Assembly (NCBI GenBank): GCA_002279825.1
Contig: NCCV01000002.1
Location: 105,148 to 169,147, forward strand
Source of the DNA: Sphingomonadales bacterium 12-68-11
GTDB lineage: Bacteria > Pseudomonadota > Alphaproteobacteria > Sphingomonadales > Sphingomonadaceae
Direction: 5' to 3'
Length of the DNA: 64,000 bases
The position numbers were made by a program, and so were the translations under genes. Under the pieces are notes generated by a model. That model did no database searches and had not been told where the DNA came from. It saw nothing but the letters and a program-made list of their open reading frames with translations. Shown here in pieces: positions 55,401 through 63,615 of this stretch (position 1 is its first letter; each line of letters begins with the position of its first letter).

Positions 55401-55517
55401 ATCAAGCCTATGCAGATGCGCTTCTGGCTGCGCTCCACGGCGCTCGCCGATGCCGATGGAATAGCGCTCGACCTCCAGCAAGCTGCCGCCGCGCCCCAAC
55501 AGCGGGGCGCGGATTGA
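52419..55517 (+). CDS. N6-adenine DNA methyltransferase of an R-M system
   Basis: 1032 aa. Motif I DPACGSGVFLV starts at 355 and catalytic motif IV NPPW at 465, preceded by ERRANGAYYTPMFLADTVV, the Eco57I/PglX-type N6-adenine MTase core. The first 300 residues are an element-specific N-terminal domain; the C-terminal 500 should read the target. Size suits type IIG or PglX-like enzymes, but no N-terminal nuclease motif was seen and the next gene encodes a separate PD-(D/E)xK protein. Base composition is slightly lower in GC than the flanking transfer genes, supporting recent insertion. Confidence 0.88.
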   Translation: MTSALAFPLAPEWKDRLGLAHRRSPELYESAEAVSDVPHAPAIRAALNEMGVSAIFCVQGVPTIAILEADHYDRAAIIDLHGALWNQGLASLLLVIADDTLRAFSLARTPLSDPGDAFETRCLIDSLSLTTEALRFQNLVYGAESGRLWKDYGEYFPPKERIDQVLLDNLNASHDLLQKAALAPDAAQALLIQAMFIAYLEDREIVTPTYFAAVSEKSVESFSALLETGDVNLFRSFFRTLHADFNGDLFVAPCSFESTGEAPEVTPAHLTILARFRSGREEMAHSGQQRFWGYDFRYIPIELVSAVYDRFLGEREAERRANGAYYTPMFLADTVVSQAWEMLPDATRTTGNFLDPACGSGVFLVRSFQRLCEHWRAKHKTQTISWKTLLSLLSQIHGWDLNGGAVRVAVFSLYVALLEEVSPRDIRKLITRGKLLPELWGKNLVCRDFFEVSPDGARYEVIIGNPPWTSRRGPARSSVQWSKKTGHPMPCGEDAWAFSWKALSHLADGGLIAFLLPAMGFLHNHAQKTVEARDAFFRKSQVRRVINFADLRFQLFEKAHRPTALIIYGSANAGNFPYRFDYWAPKADLNLRIKRVITLSSADKASLGVGAVLDNPLIFKQLLWMREPDAKLFGYLARLPKLEAFVNDFGGLSRRREEPGDRWVIGQGYQPFNEDSDSDAPPLESAYVGRLPDLPIAAYSRLAQTVEGLMPAASSTVRRRGFEAGFDGSRILIPRGVETSQNRLRAAYCDQPLTFQHIFQAIVVPEGENDRAMLLTAILNSRIAVWYAFHGTASFGSDRPEVQQADLLRLPFPSPDDVPDQAAAAQAALELVAIVDDARERSNKPFSMQVDDSEILRTIDRLAYQYFCLSPDEIALIDDTVEAILPALQPHEGHFPNLWGAPDERQRAQYARTLSVSLADWFNGKKIDARLVARGADLAILRLHLGGHEEYAEDAVGALSDVLEQLAAHIHRPLNGNFQLMPDLRVFVGDCLYLIKPMQMRFWLRSTALADADGIALDLQQAAAAPQQRGAD

Positions 55518-56170
55518 TGCTGATCGGTGATGTGCAGGGATGGGTCGACAACTTCGTTTCGTTTGACGATCGCTTCCTGGAGAGGATCGCGGCGGCGTGG
55601 CCGGCCTGCATGGCGGTTCTTCCCGAACAGCCAGGGGAGGATGCTATCACCATCAACCTCGTCGATCGCCTCGCCAAGGACGTTGTGGTGCGTCGGTTAT
55701 GCCATTGGGTCGAGTATCAGTTCGAGCCGTTCGGCCTAGCGGCTGACGGGTCGAAATACAGCAAGGGCATCATCGACATCGCCGTACTCTTCGACAGGGA
55801 GCGGGAGCGATACCTGGCCTATGAGTGCAAGCGGCTCAACGTGATCAACGGCGGAAGCCGCAGTTCCCTGGCCACCGTGTACGTCACCCAGGGCATGATG
55901 CGTTTTCTCACCGAGCAGTATGCCGAGCAGCTGCCTGTGGGGTGCATGCTCGGTTACGTGCTCGACGGCGACGTGCCCTTTGCCAATTCACGGATTGCCG
56001 ACGCCATCGGCAGCCATGTCCCTCTCGCGCTTGCTGAGGGACCTACACCACTTGCCGCAATCGAAACGATTGAGCGCTTCCGCACAAGGCACACCCGCCC
56101 AACCGGATCACACATCGAACTTCGCCACGCGCTATTTTCGAAGCCATCAGCGGCCGCGCCAAATGCTTGA
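55517..56170 (+). CDS. PD-(D/E)xK restriction endonuclease-like protein
   Basis: 217 aa from the ATG sharing an A with the methyltransferase stop; a TTG one codon upstream is the other choice. The nuclease core reads SKGIIDIAVLFDR ... YLAYECKRLN, giving D87 and E103-C-K105, the D-ExK arrangement. Close coupling with the methylase makes it the cognate endonuclease. No family name recognised. It is followed by 185 bp with no gene before traG. Confidence 0.75.
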   Translation: MLIGDVQGWVDNFVSFDDRFLERIAAAWPACMAVLPEQPGEDAITINLVDRLAKDVVVRRLCHWVEYQFEPFGLAADGSKYSKGIIDIAVLFDRERERYLAYECKRLNVINGGSRSSLATVYVTQGMMRFLTEQYAEQLPVGCMLGYVLDGDVPFANSRIADAIGSHVPLALAEGPTPLAAIETIERFRTRHTRPTGSHIELRHALFSKPSAAAPNA

Positions 56171-56355
56171 TCGTAGAGCCGTCTGCCGGGAATGGCTCGA
56201 TGCATTGCGCGCCGAGACCAGTTTCTACGGGTCGGTAGCGCACGATTCGTTGAGTAGGGCGGAGATTCCGCGGGCGCGCGGTGTTGCGGCCCGCCGCTCC
56301 GAGCGATGGTGCGATCCGGATCGGCGCACGGGGCGCGCGGTCCCGGAGATCGCCG

Positions 56356-58347
56356 GTGACGCCCACCAAGCTCTTGATCGGTCAGATCCTGGTCGTCTTT
56401 GCGATCGTGATCCTGGGCGTATGGGCTGGAACCCAGTGGGCTGCCGCGATGCTCGGCTACCAGCCGCGGCTTGGGCTCGCCTGGTTCGAGATCGCGGGCG
56501 TTCCGATCTATCGCCCTTGGGCGCTGTTCGCCTGGTGGTACCACTATGAGGCCTATGCGCCCGAAGTGTTCGACAAGGCCGGCACGCTCGCCGGCGCGAG
56601 CGGTTTCCTCGGCTGCGCCGCGGCGATAGGCGGCTCGCTGTGGCGGGCGCGCCAGGCCGGGCGGGTCACGACTTATGGATCGGCGCGATGGGCCTCGCCG
56701 CGGGAAGTTCGTCGCGCCGGACTGCTGCGCTCGCGCGGCGTCTTTCTCGGCCGGTTCGAGACCGGCTATCTTCGTCATGACGGTCCCGAGCACGTTATGG
56801 CCTTCGCCCCGACGCGCAGCGGCAAGGGCGTCGGGCTGGTCGTGCCGACCCTGCTGGGCTGGACCGGCTCGGCGGTCGTTCACGACATCAAGGGCGAGAA
56901 CTGGCAGCTGACCGCGGGCTGGCGGTCGCGGTTCTCGCATTGCCTGCTGTTCGATCCGACCGATGCGCGCTCGGCGCGCTACAATCCCCTGCTCGAGGTC
57001 CGGCGCGGCGTGAACGAGGTTCGCGACGTTCAGAACATCGCCGATATCCTGGTCGATCCAGAAGGCGCGCTCGAGCGGCGCAACCACTGGGAAAAGACCA
57101 GCCATTCGCTGCTCGTCGGCGCGATCCTCCACGTGCTCTACGCGGAGGAGGAGAAGACGCTGGCCCGGGTGGCGGCGCTTCTGTCGGATCCGCGGCGTAG
57201 CTTCGCAGCGACGCTCAAGGTCATGATGACGACCGGTCACCTCGGTGCGTCGGGGGTCCATCCTGTCGTCGCGTCCGCGGCGCGCGAGCTGCTCAACAAG
57301 TCCGAGAACGAGCGTTCGGGGGTGCTCTCGACCGCGATGTCGTTCCTCGGGCTCTACCGCGATCCGACCGTGGCCGCGGCGACCGCCGCCTGCGACTGGC
57401 GCATCGCTGACCTGCTCGGCGGCGAGCGGCCGGTCTCGCTCTACCTCGTCGTGCCGCCGTCGGACATCTCGCGGACCAAGCCGCTGATGCGGCTGGTGCT
57501 CAACCAGATCGGCCGCCGCCTGACCGAGCGGCTGCCTGAGGGCACCGGCTCCGGGCGGCGCCAGCTGTTGTTGATGCTCGACGAGTTTCCGGCGCTCGGC
57601 CGGCTCGACTTCTTCGAGACCGCGCTCGCCTTTATGGCCGGCTACGGCGTGCGCGCGTTCCTGATCGCGCAATCGCTCAACCAGATCGTCAAGGCCTACG
57701 GCGAGAACAACGCGATTCTCGACAACTGCCATGTGCGCGTCGCCTTCGCCTCGAACGACGAGCGCACCGCCAAGCGCATTTCCGACGCGCTCGGGACCGC
57801 AACCGAGCAGCGCGCGATGCGCAACTATGCCGGGCACCGGCTGGCGCCCTGGCTCGCGCACGTCATGGTCAGCCGCCAGGAAACCGCGCGTCCGCTGCTG
57901 ACGCCCGGCGAGGTCATGCAGCTGTCGCCCGAAGACGAGCTGGTGCTCGTCTCGGGCCTCGCGCCGATCCGGGCGCGCAAGCTGCGCTATTACGAGGATC
58001 GCAACTTCGCCGAGCGCGTGCTGCCGCCGCCCTGCCTCGACGGCGACCGCCCGGTCCCGCGTCCCGACGACTGGACCGGCTGCCTCTGCGCCGCGCTCCC
58101 CGAGCCGGTTGGAGCGGAGGCGGACGACGCCGCCGGCGAGGGTGAGCTGCAGCAGGCCCGGGTGCCTGAGATCGAAGGGGTATCCGCACCGGCTCGGCCG
58201 GCGGAGCAGCTCGACCTGCTCGGGCTCGACCTCGACGACGATGCCGGCGTCGCGCTGGCCGGCGCGATGCCGTTGTCGCCGGTCGTGGCCGCCCACGCGG
58301 CGAACGAAGGGGCAGGGCGTGATGCCGACCTCGTCCCGAGCTTCTGA
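56356..58347 (+). CDS. traG: Type IV coupling protein TraG/VirD4
   Basis: 663 aa from a GTG with GGAG 7 bp upstream. Two N-terminal membrane helices (LLIGQILVVFAIVILGVWAG and a second near 75-95), then an AAA+ motor with Walker A PTRSGKGVG (152-160) and Walker B LLMLDEFPALG (about 405-415). It brings the relaxosome to the Trb secretion channel. The C-terminal 80 residues are acidic. Start of the continuous traG-trb operon; the next gene begins 1 bp after its stop. Confidence 0.94.
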   Translation: MTPTKLLIGQILVVFAIVILGVWAGTQWAAAMLGYQPRLGLAWFEIAGVPIYRPWALFAWWYHYEAYAPEVFDKAGTLAGASGFLGCAAAIGGSLWRARQAGRVTTYGSARWASPREVRRAGLLRSRGVFLGRFETGYLRHDGPEHVMAFAPTRSGKGVGLVVPTLLGWTGSAVVHDIKGENWQLTAGWRSRFSHCLLFDPTDARSARYNPLLEVRRGVNEVRDVQNIADILVDPEGALERRNHWEKTSHSLLVGAILHVLYAEEEKTLARVAALLSDPRRSFAATLKVMMTTGHLGASGVHPVVASAARELLNKSENERSGVLSTAMSFLGLYRDPTVAAATAACDWRIADLLGGERPVSLYLVVPPSDISRTKPLMRLVLNQIGRRLTERLPEGTGSGRRQLLLMLDEFPALGRLDFFETALAFMAGYGVRAFLIAQSLNQIVKAYGENNAILDNCHVRVAFASNDERTAKRISDALGTATEQRAMRNYAGHRLAPWLAHVMVSRQETARPLLTPGEVMQLSPEDELVLVSGLAPIRARKLRYYEDRNFAERVLPPPCLDGDRPVPRPDDWTGCLCAALPEPVGAEADDAAGEGELQQARVPEIEGVSAPARPAEQLDLLGLDLDDDAGVALAGAMPLSPVVAAHAANEGAGRDADLVPSF

Positions 58348-58348
58348 C

Positions 58349-58759
58349 ATGGCCCTGCGCGGCGCTCGCCCGGTTCGCTACCAGCTTTTCCTGCCGCGCC
58401 CGCTCAGCGAGCGCTTCGAGCAGCTCGCGGCCGCGCCGGGCGCGTCAAAATCGGGTCTGCTCACGGCCGCGCTCGAGGCCTGGCTCAACCGGCGCGGCGC
58501 GGACGAACTCGAACAGCGCTTCGCGCTGCGGCTCGACCGGCTCTCCAACCAGCTCGCGCGGATCGAGCGCGACGGACAGGTCCAGCTCGAGAGCCTGGCG
58601 CTGTTCGTGCGCTACATGCTGACCGTCAATCCGCCGGTGGCCGACGAGGACGAGGCGGCGCGGGCGGTGGGACGCGACCGGTTCGCGGCGTTTGTCGAGC
58701 GGGTCGGCCGGCAATTGGCCAGCGGGCGCGCCACGTTCCTGCCGGACGATGCGGCATGA
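58349..58759 (+). CDS. CopG-type ribbon-helix-helix regulator in the trb operon
   Basis: 136 aa. The first 50 residues have the ribbon-helix-helix pattern (VRYQLFLPRPLSERFEQLAAAPGASKSGLLTAALEAWL). A coiled section (LEQRFALRLDRLSNQLARIER) and a polar tail follow. Small regulators of this kind occupy the gap between traG and trbB in several ICEs and probably tune transfer gene expression. Its stop overlaps the trbB ATG. Confidence 0.8.
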   Translation: MALRGARPVRYQLFLPRPLSERFEQLAAAPGASKSGLLTAALEAWLNRRGADELEQRFALRLDRLSNQLARIERDGQVQLESLALFVRYMLTVNPPVADEDEAARAVGRDRFAAFVERVGRQLASGRATFLPDDAA

Positions 58760-59736
58760 GCGCGGCGGAAACCGCGGACCGCCGGCGGGCCATGCTGCAC
58801 ACGGCGATGGGCCCCGACATCGCGGAAGCCTTGGCCGACCCGCTGGTTGTCGAAGTGATGGTCAATCCCGACGGCGCGCTGCGGCTCGATCGGCTCGGGT
58901 CCGGCCGGTGCGATACCGGTCACGTGCTCGAGCCGGCCCGCGTCGAGCGGATCATCCGGCTCGTTGCCAGCCACGCGCGTGCCGAGGTGCACGGCGCCGC
59001 TCCGATCGTGAGCGCCGAATTGCCGGCGCATGGGGAAGGGCTCGCCGGCGAGCGCTTCGAGGGGATCCTTCCGCCGGTCGCGACCGGGCCCTGCTTTTCG
59101 ATCCGCAAGCCGGCCTCGCGCATCTACACGCTTGCCGACTACGTCGCCGACACCCTCATGCCGGCCGCGGCGGCCGCGGCGCTCGCCGAGGCGGTAGCCG
59201 GCCGGCGCAACATCCTGGTCGCCGGCGGGACAAGCTCGGGCAAGACCACCCTGGCCAATGCCCTGCTCGCCGAACTCGCGGCCCGCGACGAGCGCGTCAT
59301 CCTGATCGAGGATACGCGCGAGCTGCAGTGCGCGGCGCCCGATACGGTCGCGTTGCGCACGCGGCCTGGCGTCGTGGCGATGGCCGATCTGGTCCGCTCG
59401 ACCCTGCGGTTGCGGCCGGACCGCATCGTCGTGGGCGAAGTCCGCGGCGGCGAGGCGCTCGACATGCTCAAGGCGTGGAACACCGGCCATCCGGGCGGGA
59501 TCGCCACGGTCCACGCCAACAGCGCGCCGGCCGCGCTCTACCGGCTCGAGCAACTTGCCCAGGAAGCCGTCGTCACCATCCCTCGGCGCCTGATCGCCGA
59601 AGCGATCGACCTGGTCGTGTTCATCGCCGGCCGCGGCACGGCCCGGCGCATCGACGGGCTCTCGGCCGTCGAGGGGCTCGATGCCGCCGGCGACTACGTC
59701 CTTCGCCCCCTTTTTCCCGAACCCGTTAGCGCCTGA
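58756..59736 (+). CDS. trbB: Conjugal transfer ATPase TrbB (VirB11-like)
   Basis: 326 aa. Secretion ATPase motifs: Walker A GGTSSGKT (157-164), Asp box LIEDTRELQC, Walker B-like PDRIVVGEVRGGEAL and the His box TGHPGGIATVHANS. A cytoplasmic hexamer powering pilus biogenesis and substrate transfer. ATGA overlap with the preceding gene. Length standard. Confidence 0.96.
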   Translation: MSAAETADRRRAMLHTAMGPDIAEALADPLVVEVMVNPDGALRLDRLGSGRCDTGHVLEPARVERIIRLVASHARAEVHGAAPIVSAELPAHGEGLAGERFEGILPPVATGPCFSIRKPASRIYTLADYVADTLMPAAAAAALAEAVAGRRNILVAGGTSSGKTTLANALLAELAARDERVILIEDTRELQCAAPDTVALRTRPGVVAMADLVRSTLRLRPDRIVVGEVRGGEALDMLKAWNTGHPGGIATVHANSAPAALYRLEQLAQEAVVTIPRRLIAEAIDLVVFIAGRGTARRIDGLSAVEGLDAAGDYVLRPLFPEPVSA

Positions 59737-59746
59737 GGAGAATCCC

Positions 59747-60079
59747 ATGACAACGAACTTGCCGATTGCCCGCCCGACCCGCCTCGTGATCGCCCTCGCG
59801 CTCGCCGGCGCCCTGCTTGCCGTGCAAGCCCAGGCCGCGGGCTCGGGCATGCCGTGGGAGGAGCCGCTCCAGCAGGTGCTGGAGTCGGTCCAGGGGCCGG
59901 TCGCCAAGATCGTGGCGGTGATCATCATCATCGTCACCGGGCTGACGCTGGCGTTCGGCGAGACCGCGGGCGGATTTCGCCGGCTGATCCAGATCGTGTT
60001 CGGCCTGTCGATCGCGTTCGCCGCCTCGTCGTTCTTCCTCAGCTTTTTCAGCTTCGGTGGCGGGGCCCTGCTCTCGTGA
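59747..60079 (+). CDS. trbC: Conjugative pilin TrbC
   Basis: 110 aa. Signal peptide to about AQA, then two hydrophobic segments (VAKIVAVIIIIVTGLTLAF and IQIVFGLSIAFAASSFFLSFF), the prepilin plan. After signal and tail removal it would be cyclised by the TraF peptidase. RBS GAGGAG at 59735-59740, ATG at 59747. Overlaps trbD. Confidence 0.92.
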   Translation: MTTNLPIARPTRLVIALALAGALLAVQAQAAGSGMPWEEPLQQVLESVQGPVAKIVAVIIIIVTGLTLAFGETAGGFRRLIQIVFGLSIAFAASSFFLSFFSFGGGALLS

Positions 60080-60348
60080 GCCTCGCCCCGCATCATGCCG
60101 AGGGGTTCGAGACCCCGATCCACCGCGCGCTCGTCGAGCCCATCCTGCTCGGCGGCGCGCCGCGGGCGATCGCGATCCTCAACGGCACTTTGGCCGCCGC
60201 GCTCGGTCTCGGCCTGCAGCAGTGGATCGCCGGCCTGGTGATCTGGGCCCTCGGGCACACGCTCGCGGTCTTCGCCGCCAAGCGCGACCCGGAGTTCGCG
60301 GCGGTGCTCGTCCGCCACCTTCGCCAACGGGGATATCTGGCATGCTGA
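60076..60348 (+). CDS. trbD: Conjugal transfer protein TrbD
   Basis: 90 aa, GTG start overlapping the trbC stop. Short hydrophilic ends around two helices (AIAILNGTLAAALGLGLQQW, IAGLVIWALGHTLAVFAA) and the FETPIHRALVEPILLGGAPR opening typical of TrbD/VirB3. Inner membrane part of the channel. The trbE ATG lies within its end. Confidence 0.92.
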   Translation: MSLAPHHAEGFETPIHRALVEPILLGGAPRAIAILNGTLAAALGLGLQQWIAGLVIWALGHTLAVFAAKRDPEFAAVLVRHLRQRGYLAC

Positions 60349-62789
60349 AGATCGGCGAATACCGCAGCCGCGCCGACCGCCTGGCCGACCATCTGCCGTG
60401 GGCCGCGCTGGTCGCGCCCGGTGTCGTGCTCAACAAGGATGGCAGCTTCCAGCGCACGCTCCGCTTCCGCGGGCCGGATCTCGAGAGCGCGACCGAGAAC
60501 GAACTCGTGTCCGCCGCCGCGCGGGTCAACAACGCGCTGCGCCGGTTCGGCTCGGGCTGGGCCCTGTTCTTCGAGGCCGAGCGCCGCGAGGCCGCCGGCT
60601 ATCCCGAAAGCGCCTTTCCCGACAGCGCGTCCTGGCTGGTCGACAAGGAGCGGCAGGCCCGGTTCGAGGGCGAGCGCGATCATTTCGAGAGCCGCTACCA
60701 CCTGACGCTGGTCTGGCTGCCGCCTGCCGATGCCCAGGCCGTCGCCGAGCGCGCGCTGATCGCGCGCGGGACCGAGCGGAAGGGACGTGACTGGCGCGAG
60801 GCCCTGGCGGCGTTCGTGGCCGCGACCGACCGCGCGCTCGATCTGCTGGCGGGGTTCATGCCGGAGGTCGGCGCGCTCGACGACGAGGAGACGCTGACCT
60901 ACCTCCATGCGGCGATTTCTTCCGGGAAGCACCGCGTCGCAGTCCCCGAGACGCCGGTCTATCTCGACGCGCTGCTCGCCGACACGCCGCTCGCCGGCGG
61001 CCTCGAGCCGATGCTCGGCGAGCTCCACTTGCGAACGCTCACCGTGCTGGGCTTTCCGGCTCTCAGCCGGCCGGGCCTGCTGGACGCGCTCAATCAGCAG
61101 GATTTTGCCTATCGCTGGACGACGCGCTTCATCGCGCTCGACAAGACCGAGGCCACCCGCGCCCTGACCAAGCTGCGGCGCCAGTGGTTCAACAAGCGGA
61201 AGTCGGTCACCGCGATGCTGCGCGAGGTGCTCTACAACCAGCCCGCCCAGTTGCTCGACAGCGATGCCGACAACAAGGTTGTCGACGCCGATCTGGCGCT
61301 CCAGGCGCTCGGGCAGGACTATGTCGCGTTCGGCTACCTGACGGCGACGATCACGGTCGCCGATACCCGCGCCGCGGCCGCCGACGAGAAAGTCCGGGCC
61401 GTCGAGCGCGTGGTGAACGGGCTCGGCTTCACCGCCATTCGCGAGCGCCTCAACGCGGTCGAGGCCTGGCTCTCGAGCCTGCCCGGCCACGTCTATGCGA
61501 ACGTGCGCCAGCCGCTCGTCCATACGCTGAACCTGGCCCACCTCATGCCACTGTCCGCCGTCTGGGCCGGCCCGTCGCGCAACGCGCACCTCGGCGGGCC
61601 GCCGCTGCTGCTGGCCTCGACCGGCGGATCGACGCCGTTCCGCCTGTCGACCCACGTCGGCGATGTCGGCCACATGCTCATTGTCGGCCCGACGGGCGCC
61701 GGCAAGTCGGTGCTCCTGGCGCTGCTGGCGCTCCAGTTTCTCCGCTACCCGGGCGCCCGGATCTGCATCTTCGACAAGGGCTGGTCCGCGCGCGCCGCCG
61801 TGCTCGCCTGCGGCGGCACCCACCACACTTTGGGTTCGGCGGCGGCGGCAGAAGAGCTGGCCTTCCAGCCCTTGCGGCGGATCGACGAGCCCGCGCAGCG
61901 CAGCTGGGCTGCCGAATGGATCGCGGCGCTCCTCGAGCATGAGAACCTCGCCGTGACTCCCGAGGTCAAGGACACGGTGTGGTCGGCGCTCGGCAGCCTG
62001 GCGTCCGCACCGCCCGCCGAGCGGACGCTGACCGGCCTGTCGCTCCTGCTCCAGTCGAACGCGCTCAAGGCGGCGCTGCTGCCCTATACGCTCGAGGGCC
62101 CGTTCGGCTCGCTGCTCGACGCGGCCGAGGACCGTCTGGCGCTGAGCGACGTCCAGTGCTTCGAGACCGAAATGCTGATGGACCGGCCCGGCGCGGTCCT
62201 TCCGGTGCTGACCTATTTGTTCCACCGCCTCGAGGAACAGTTCGACGGCCGGCCGACCCTCCTCATGCTCGACGAGGCCTGGCTCTACCTCGACAACCCG
62301 TTGTTCGCGGCGCGCATCCGCGAATGGCTCAAGGTCCTGCGCAAGAAGAACGTGGCGGTCGTCTTCGCCACGCAGTCGCTCGCCGATATCGCCGAAAGCC
62401 CGATCGCGCCGGCCATCGCGGAAAGCTGCCCGCAGCGGATCTTCCTGCCCAACGATCGCGCGCTCGAGCCGCAGGCGCGCGCCGCTTACGAGCGGTTCGG
62501 TCTCAACGCGCGCCAGCTCGAGCTGATCGCGCGGGCGACTCCCAAGCGCGACTATTACCTCCAGTCGCGGCGCGGCAACCGGTTGTTCGACCTCGGCCTC
62601 GGCCCGATCGCGCTGGCCTTCTGCGGCGCCTCCGATCCGGTTTCGCAGCAACGCGTCGACCTCGTCCTCGCCGAGCACGGTTCGGACCGCTTCGCGCATC
62701 ACTGGCTCGAGGACCGCGGGCTCGCCTGGGCAGCGGCCGCGCTCGACGACTTTCCCACCCCCCGCAGCCCCGAAGGAGATCTTTCATGA
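60342..62789 (+). CDS. trbE: Conjugal transfer ATPase TrbE (VirB4-like)
   Basis: 815 aa. CagE/VirB4 N-terminal domain (SRADRLADHLPWAALVAPGV, LNKDGSFQRTLRFRG) then the motor with Walker A GPTGAGKS (about 449-456) and Walker B LLMLDEAWLYL. Largest energising component of the mating channel. Starts 4 bp into the trbD stop region and overlaps trbJ at its end. A very long antisense frame here is an artefact of GC-rich codon use. Confidence 0.96.
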   Translation: MLKIGEYRSRADRLADHLPWAALVAPGVVLNKDGSFQRTLRFRGPDLESATENELVSAAARVNNALRRFGSGWALFFEAERREAAGYPESAFPDSASWLVDKERQARFEGERDHFESRYHLTLVWLPPADAQAVAERALIARGTERKGRDWREALAAFVAATDRALDLLAGFMPEVGALDDEETLTYLHAAISSGKHRVAVPETPVYLDALLADTPLAGGLEPMLGELHLRTLTVLGFPALSRPGLLDALNQQDFAYRWTTRFIALDKTEATRALTKLRRQWFNKRKSVTAMLREVLYNQPAQLLDSDADNKVVDADLALQALGQDYVAFGYLTATITVADTRAAAADEKVRAVERVVNGLGFTAIRERLNAVEAWLSSLPGHVYANVRQPLVHTLNLAHLMPLSAVWAGPSRNAHLGGPPLLLASTGGSTPFRLSTHVGDVGHMLIVGPTGAGKSVLLALLALQFLRYPGARICIFDKGWSARAAVLACGGTHHTLGSAAAAEELAFQPLRRIDEPAQRSWAAEWIAALLEHENLAVTPEVKDTVWSALGSLASAPPAERTLTGLSLLLQSNALKAALLPYTLEGPFGSLLDAAEDRLALSDVQCFETEMLMDRPGAVLPVLTYLFHRLEEQFDGRPTLLMLDEAWLYLDNPLFAARIREWLKVLRKKNVAVVFATQSLADIAESPIAPAIAESCPQRIFLPNDRALEPQARAAYERFGLNARQLELIARATPKRDYYLQSRRGNRLFDLGLGPIALAFCGASDPVSQQRVDLVLAEHGSDRFAHHWLEDRGLAWAAAALDDFPTPRSPEGDLS

Positions 62790-63511
62790 AGACGTTCGCA
62801 ACCGCGCTCGCGCTGGCCTCGAGCGCGCCGCTGGCGCTCGCCATCCCGGCCGCTCCGGCGGCGGCGATGCCGGTGTTCGATGCGACCAACTACGCGCAGA
62901 ACCTGCTGCAGGCGGCGCGTGCGCTCGAGCAGATCAACCACCAGATCCAGTCGCTGCAGAACGAGGCGGCGATGATCCAGACCATGGCGCGCAACCTCGA
63001 GCGGATCGACTTCCCGCAGCTGCAGAAAATCCGCAGCGCGCTGGAGCGGATCGACGGCCTGATGGAGCAGGCGCAGGCGATCGACTTCCGCATCGACCGG
63101 CTCGATCAGCAGGTGCGCGCCCTGTTCCCCGGAACGGGCGAGGCCCTCGGCGGGAGCGCGCAGCAGGTCGAGCGCGCCCGTGCGCGCCTGGGCGCGGCCA
63201 TGTCGGGCTACCGGCACGCGATGACCGTCCAGGCGCAGATTGCCGAGAATGTCGGAGAAGACGCGGCGCTGCTCGAGGAACTTGTCGCGCGCAGCCAGGG
63301 CGCATCGGGCGCGCTCCAGGCGCAGCAGGCGTCGAGCCAGTTGCTGGCGCTCGGGATCAAGCAGCAGCTTCAGCTCCAGACCCTGATGACGGCCGAGTTC
63401 CGCAGCCAGGCGATCGAGCGGTCGAGACGGGCCCAGGCCGAGGCCGACGGCCGCGCGACCACCCGCCGCTTCCTCGGCACCCGCAGCGCTTACGCGCGCG
63501 TGGGCAGCTGA
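62786..63511 (+). CDS. trbJ: Conjugal transfer protein TrbJ (VirB5-like)
   Basis: 241 aa. Signal peptide ending AAPAAAM, then long helices with the TrbJ opening NYAQNLLQAARALEQINHQI and a later NEAAMIQTMARNLER. Likely a pilus-tip or periplasmic coiled-coil component. ATGA overlap with trbE. trbK, often next, is missing; a 104-bp gap with a hairpin follows. Confidence 0.93.
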   Translation: MKTFATALALASSAPLALAIPAAPAAAMPVFDATNYAQNLLQAARALEQINHQIQSLQNEAAMIQTMARNLERIDFPQLQKIRSALERIDGLMEQAQAIDFRIDRLDQQVRALFPGTGEALGGSAQQVERARARLGAAMSGYRHAMTVQAQIAENVGEDAALLEELVARSQGASGALQAQQASSQLLALGIKQQLQLQTLMTAEFRSQAIERSRRAQAEADGRATTRRFLGTRSAYARVGS

Positions 63512-63547
63512 TCCGATCGGGCGCGGCTGCCCGCGGCGCCGCGTCCG

Positions 63548-63587
63548 CCGCGGGGCTCTCTTCCTCCCCCTCCGGAGAGCCCCGCGG
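63548..63587 (+). promoter_or_regulatory. Hairpin in the trbJ-trbL gap
   Basis: CCGCGGGGCTCTC (63548-63560) pairs perfectly with GAGAGCCCCGCGG (63575-63587) around a pyrimidine-rich 14-nt loop. No T-run follows. Inside an otherwise uninterrupted operon it may block exonucleases or attenuate trbL and later genes. Confidence 0.55.
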
Positions 63588-63615
63588 TCCCGTTCCCCTA
63601 AAGCGGATTCCGGCC

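Noticed and set aside
52419..55517. Identification of the methylase as PglX of a BREX system
   Set aside because: No brxA, brxB, brxC, pglZ or brxL neighbours; instead a regulator and a PD-(D/E)xK protein.
55954..58350. 798-codon frame antisense to traG
   Set aside because: Same artefact; no recognisable domains and no ribosome site.
60093..62702. 869-codon open frame antisense to trbE
   Set aside because: Shadow of strong third-position GC; sense strand carries intact VirB4 motifs and operon overlaps.
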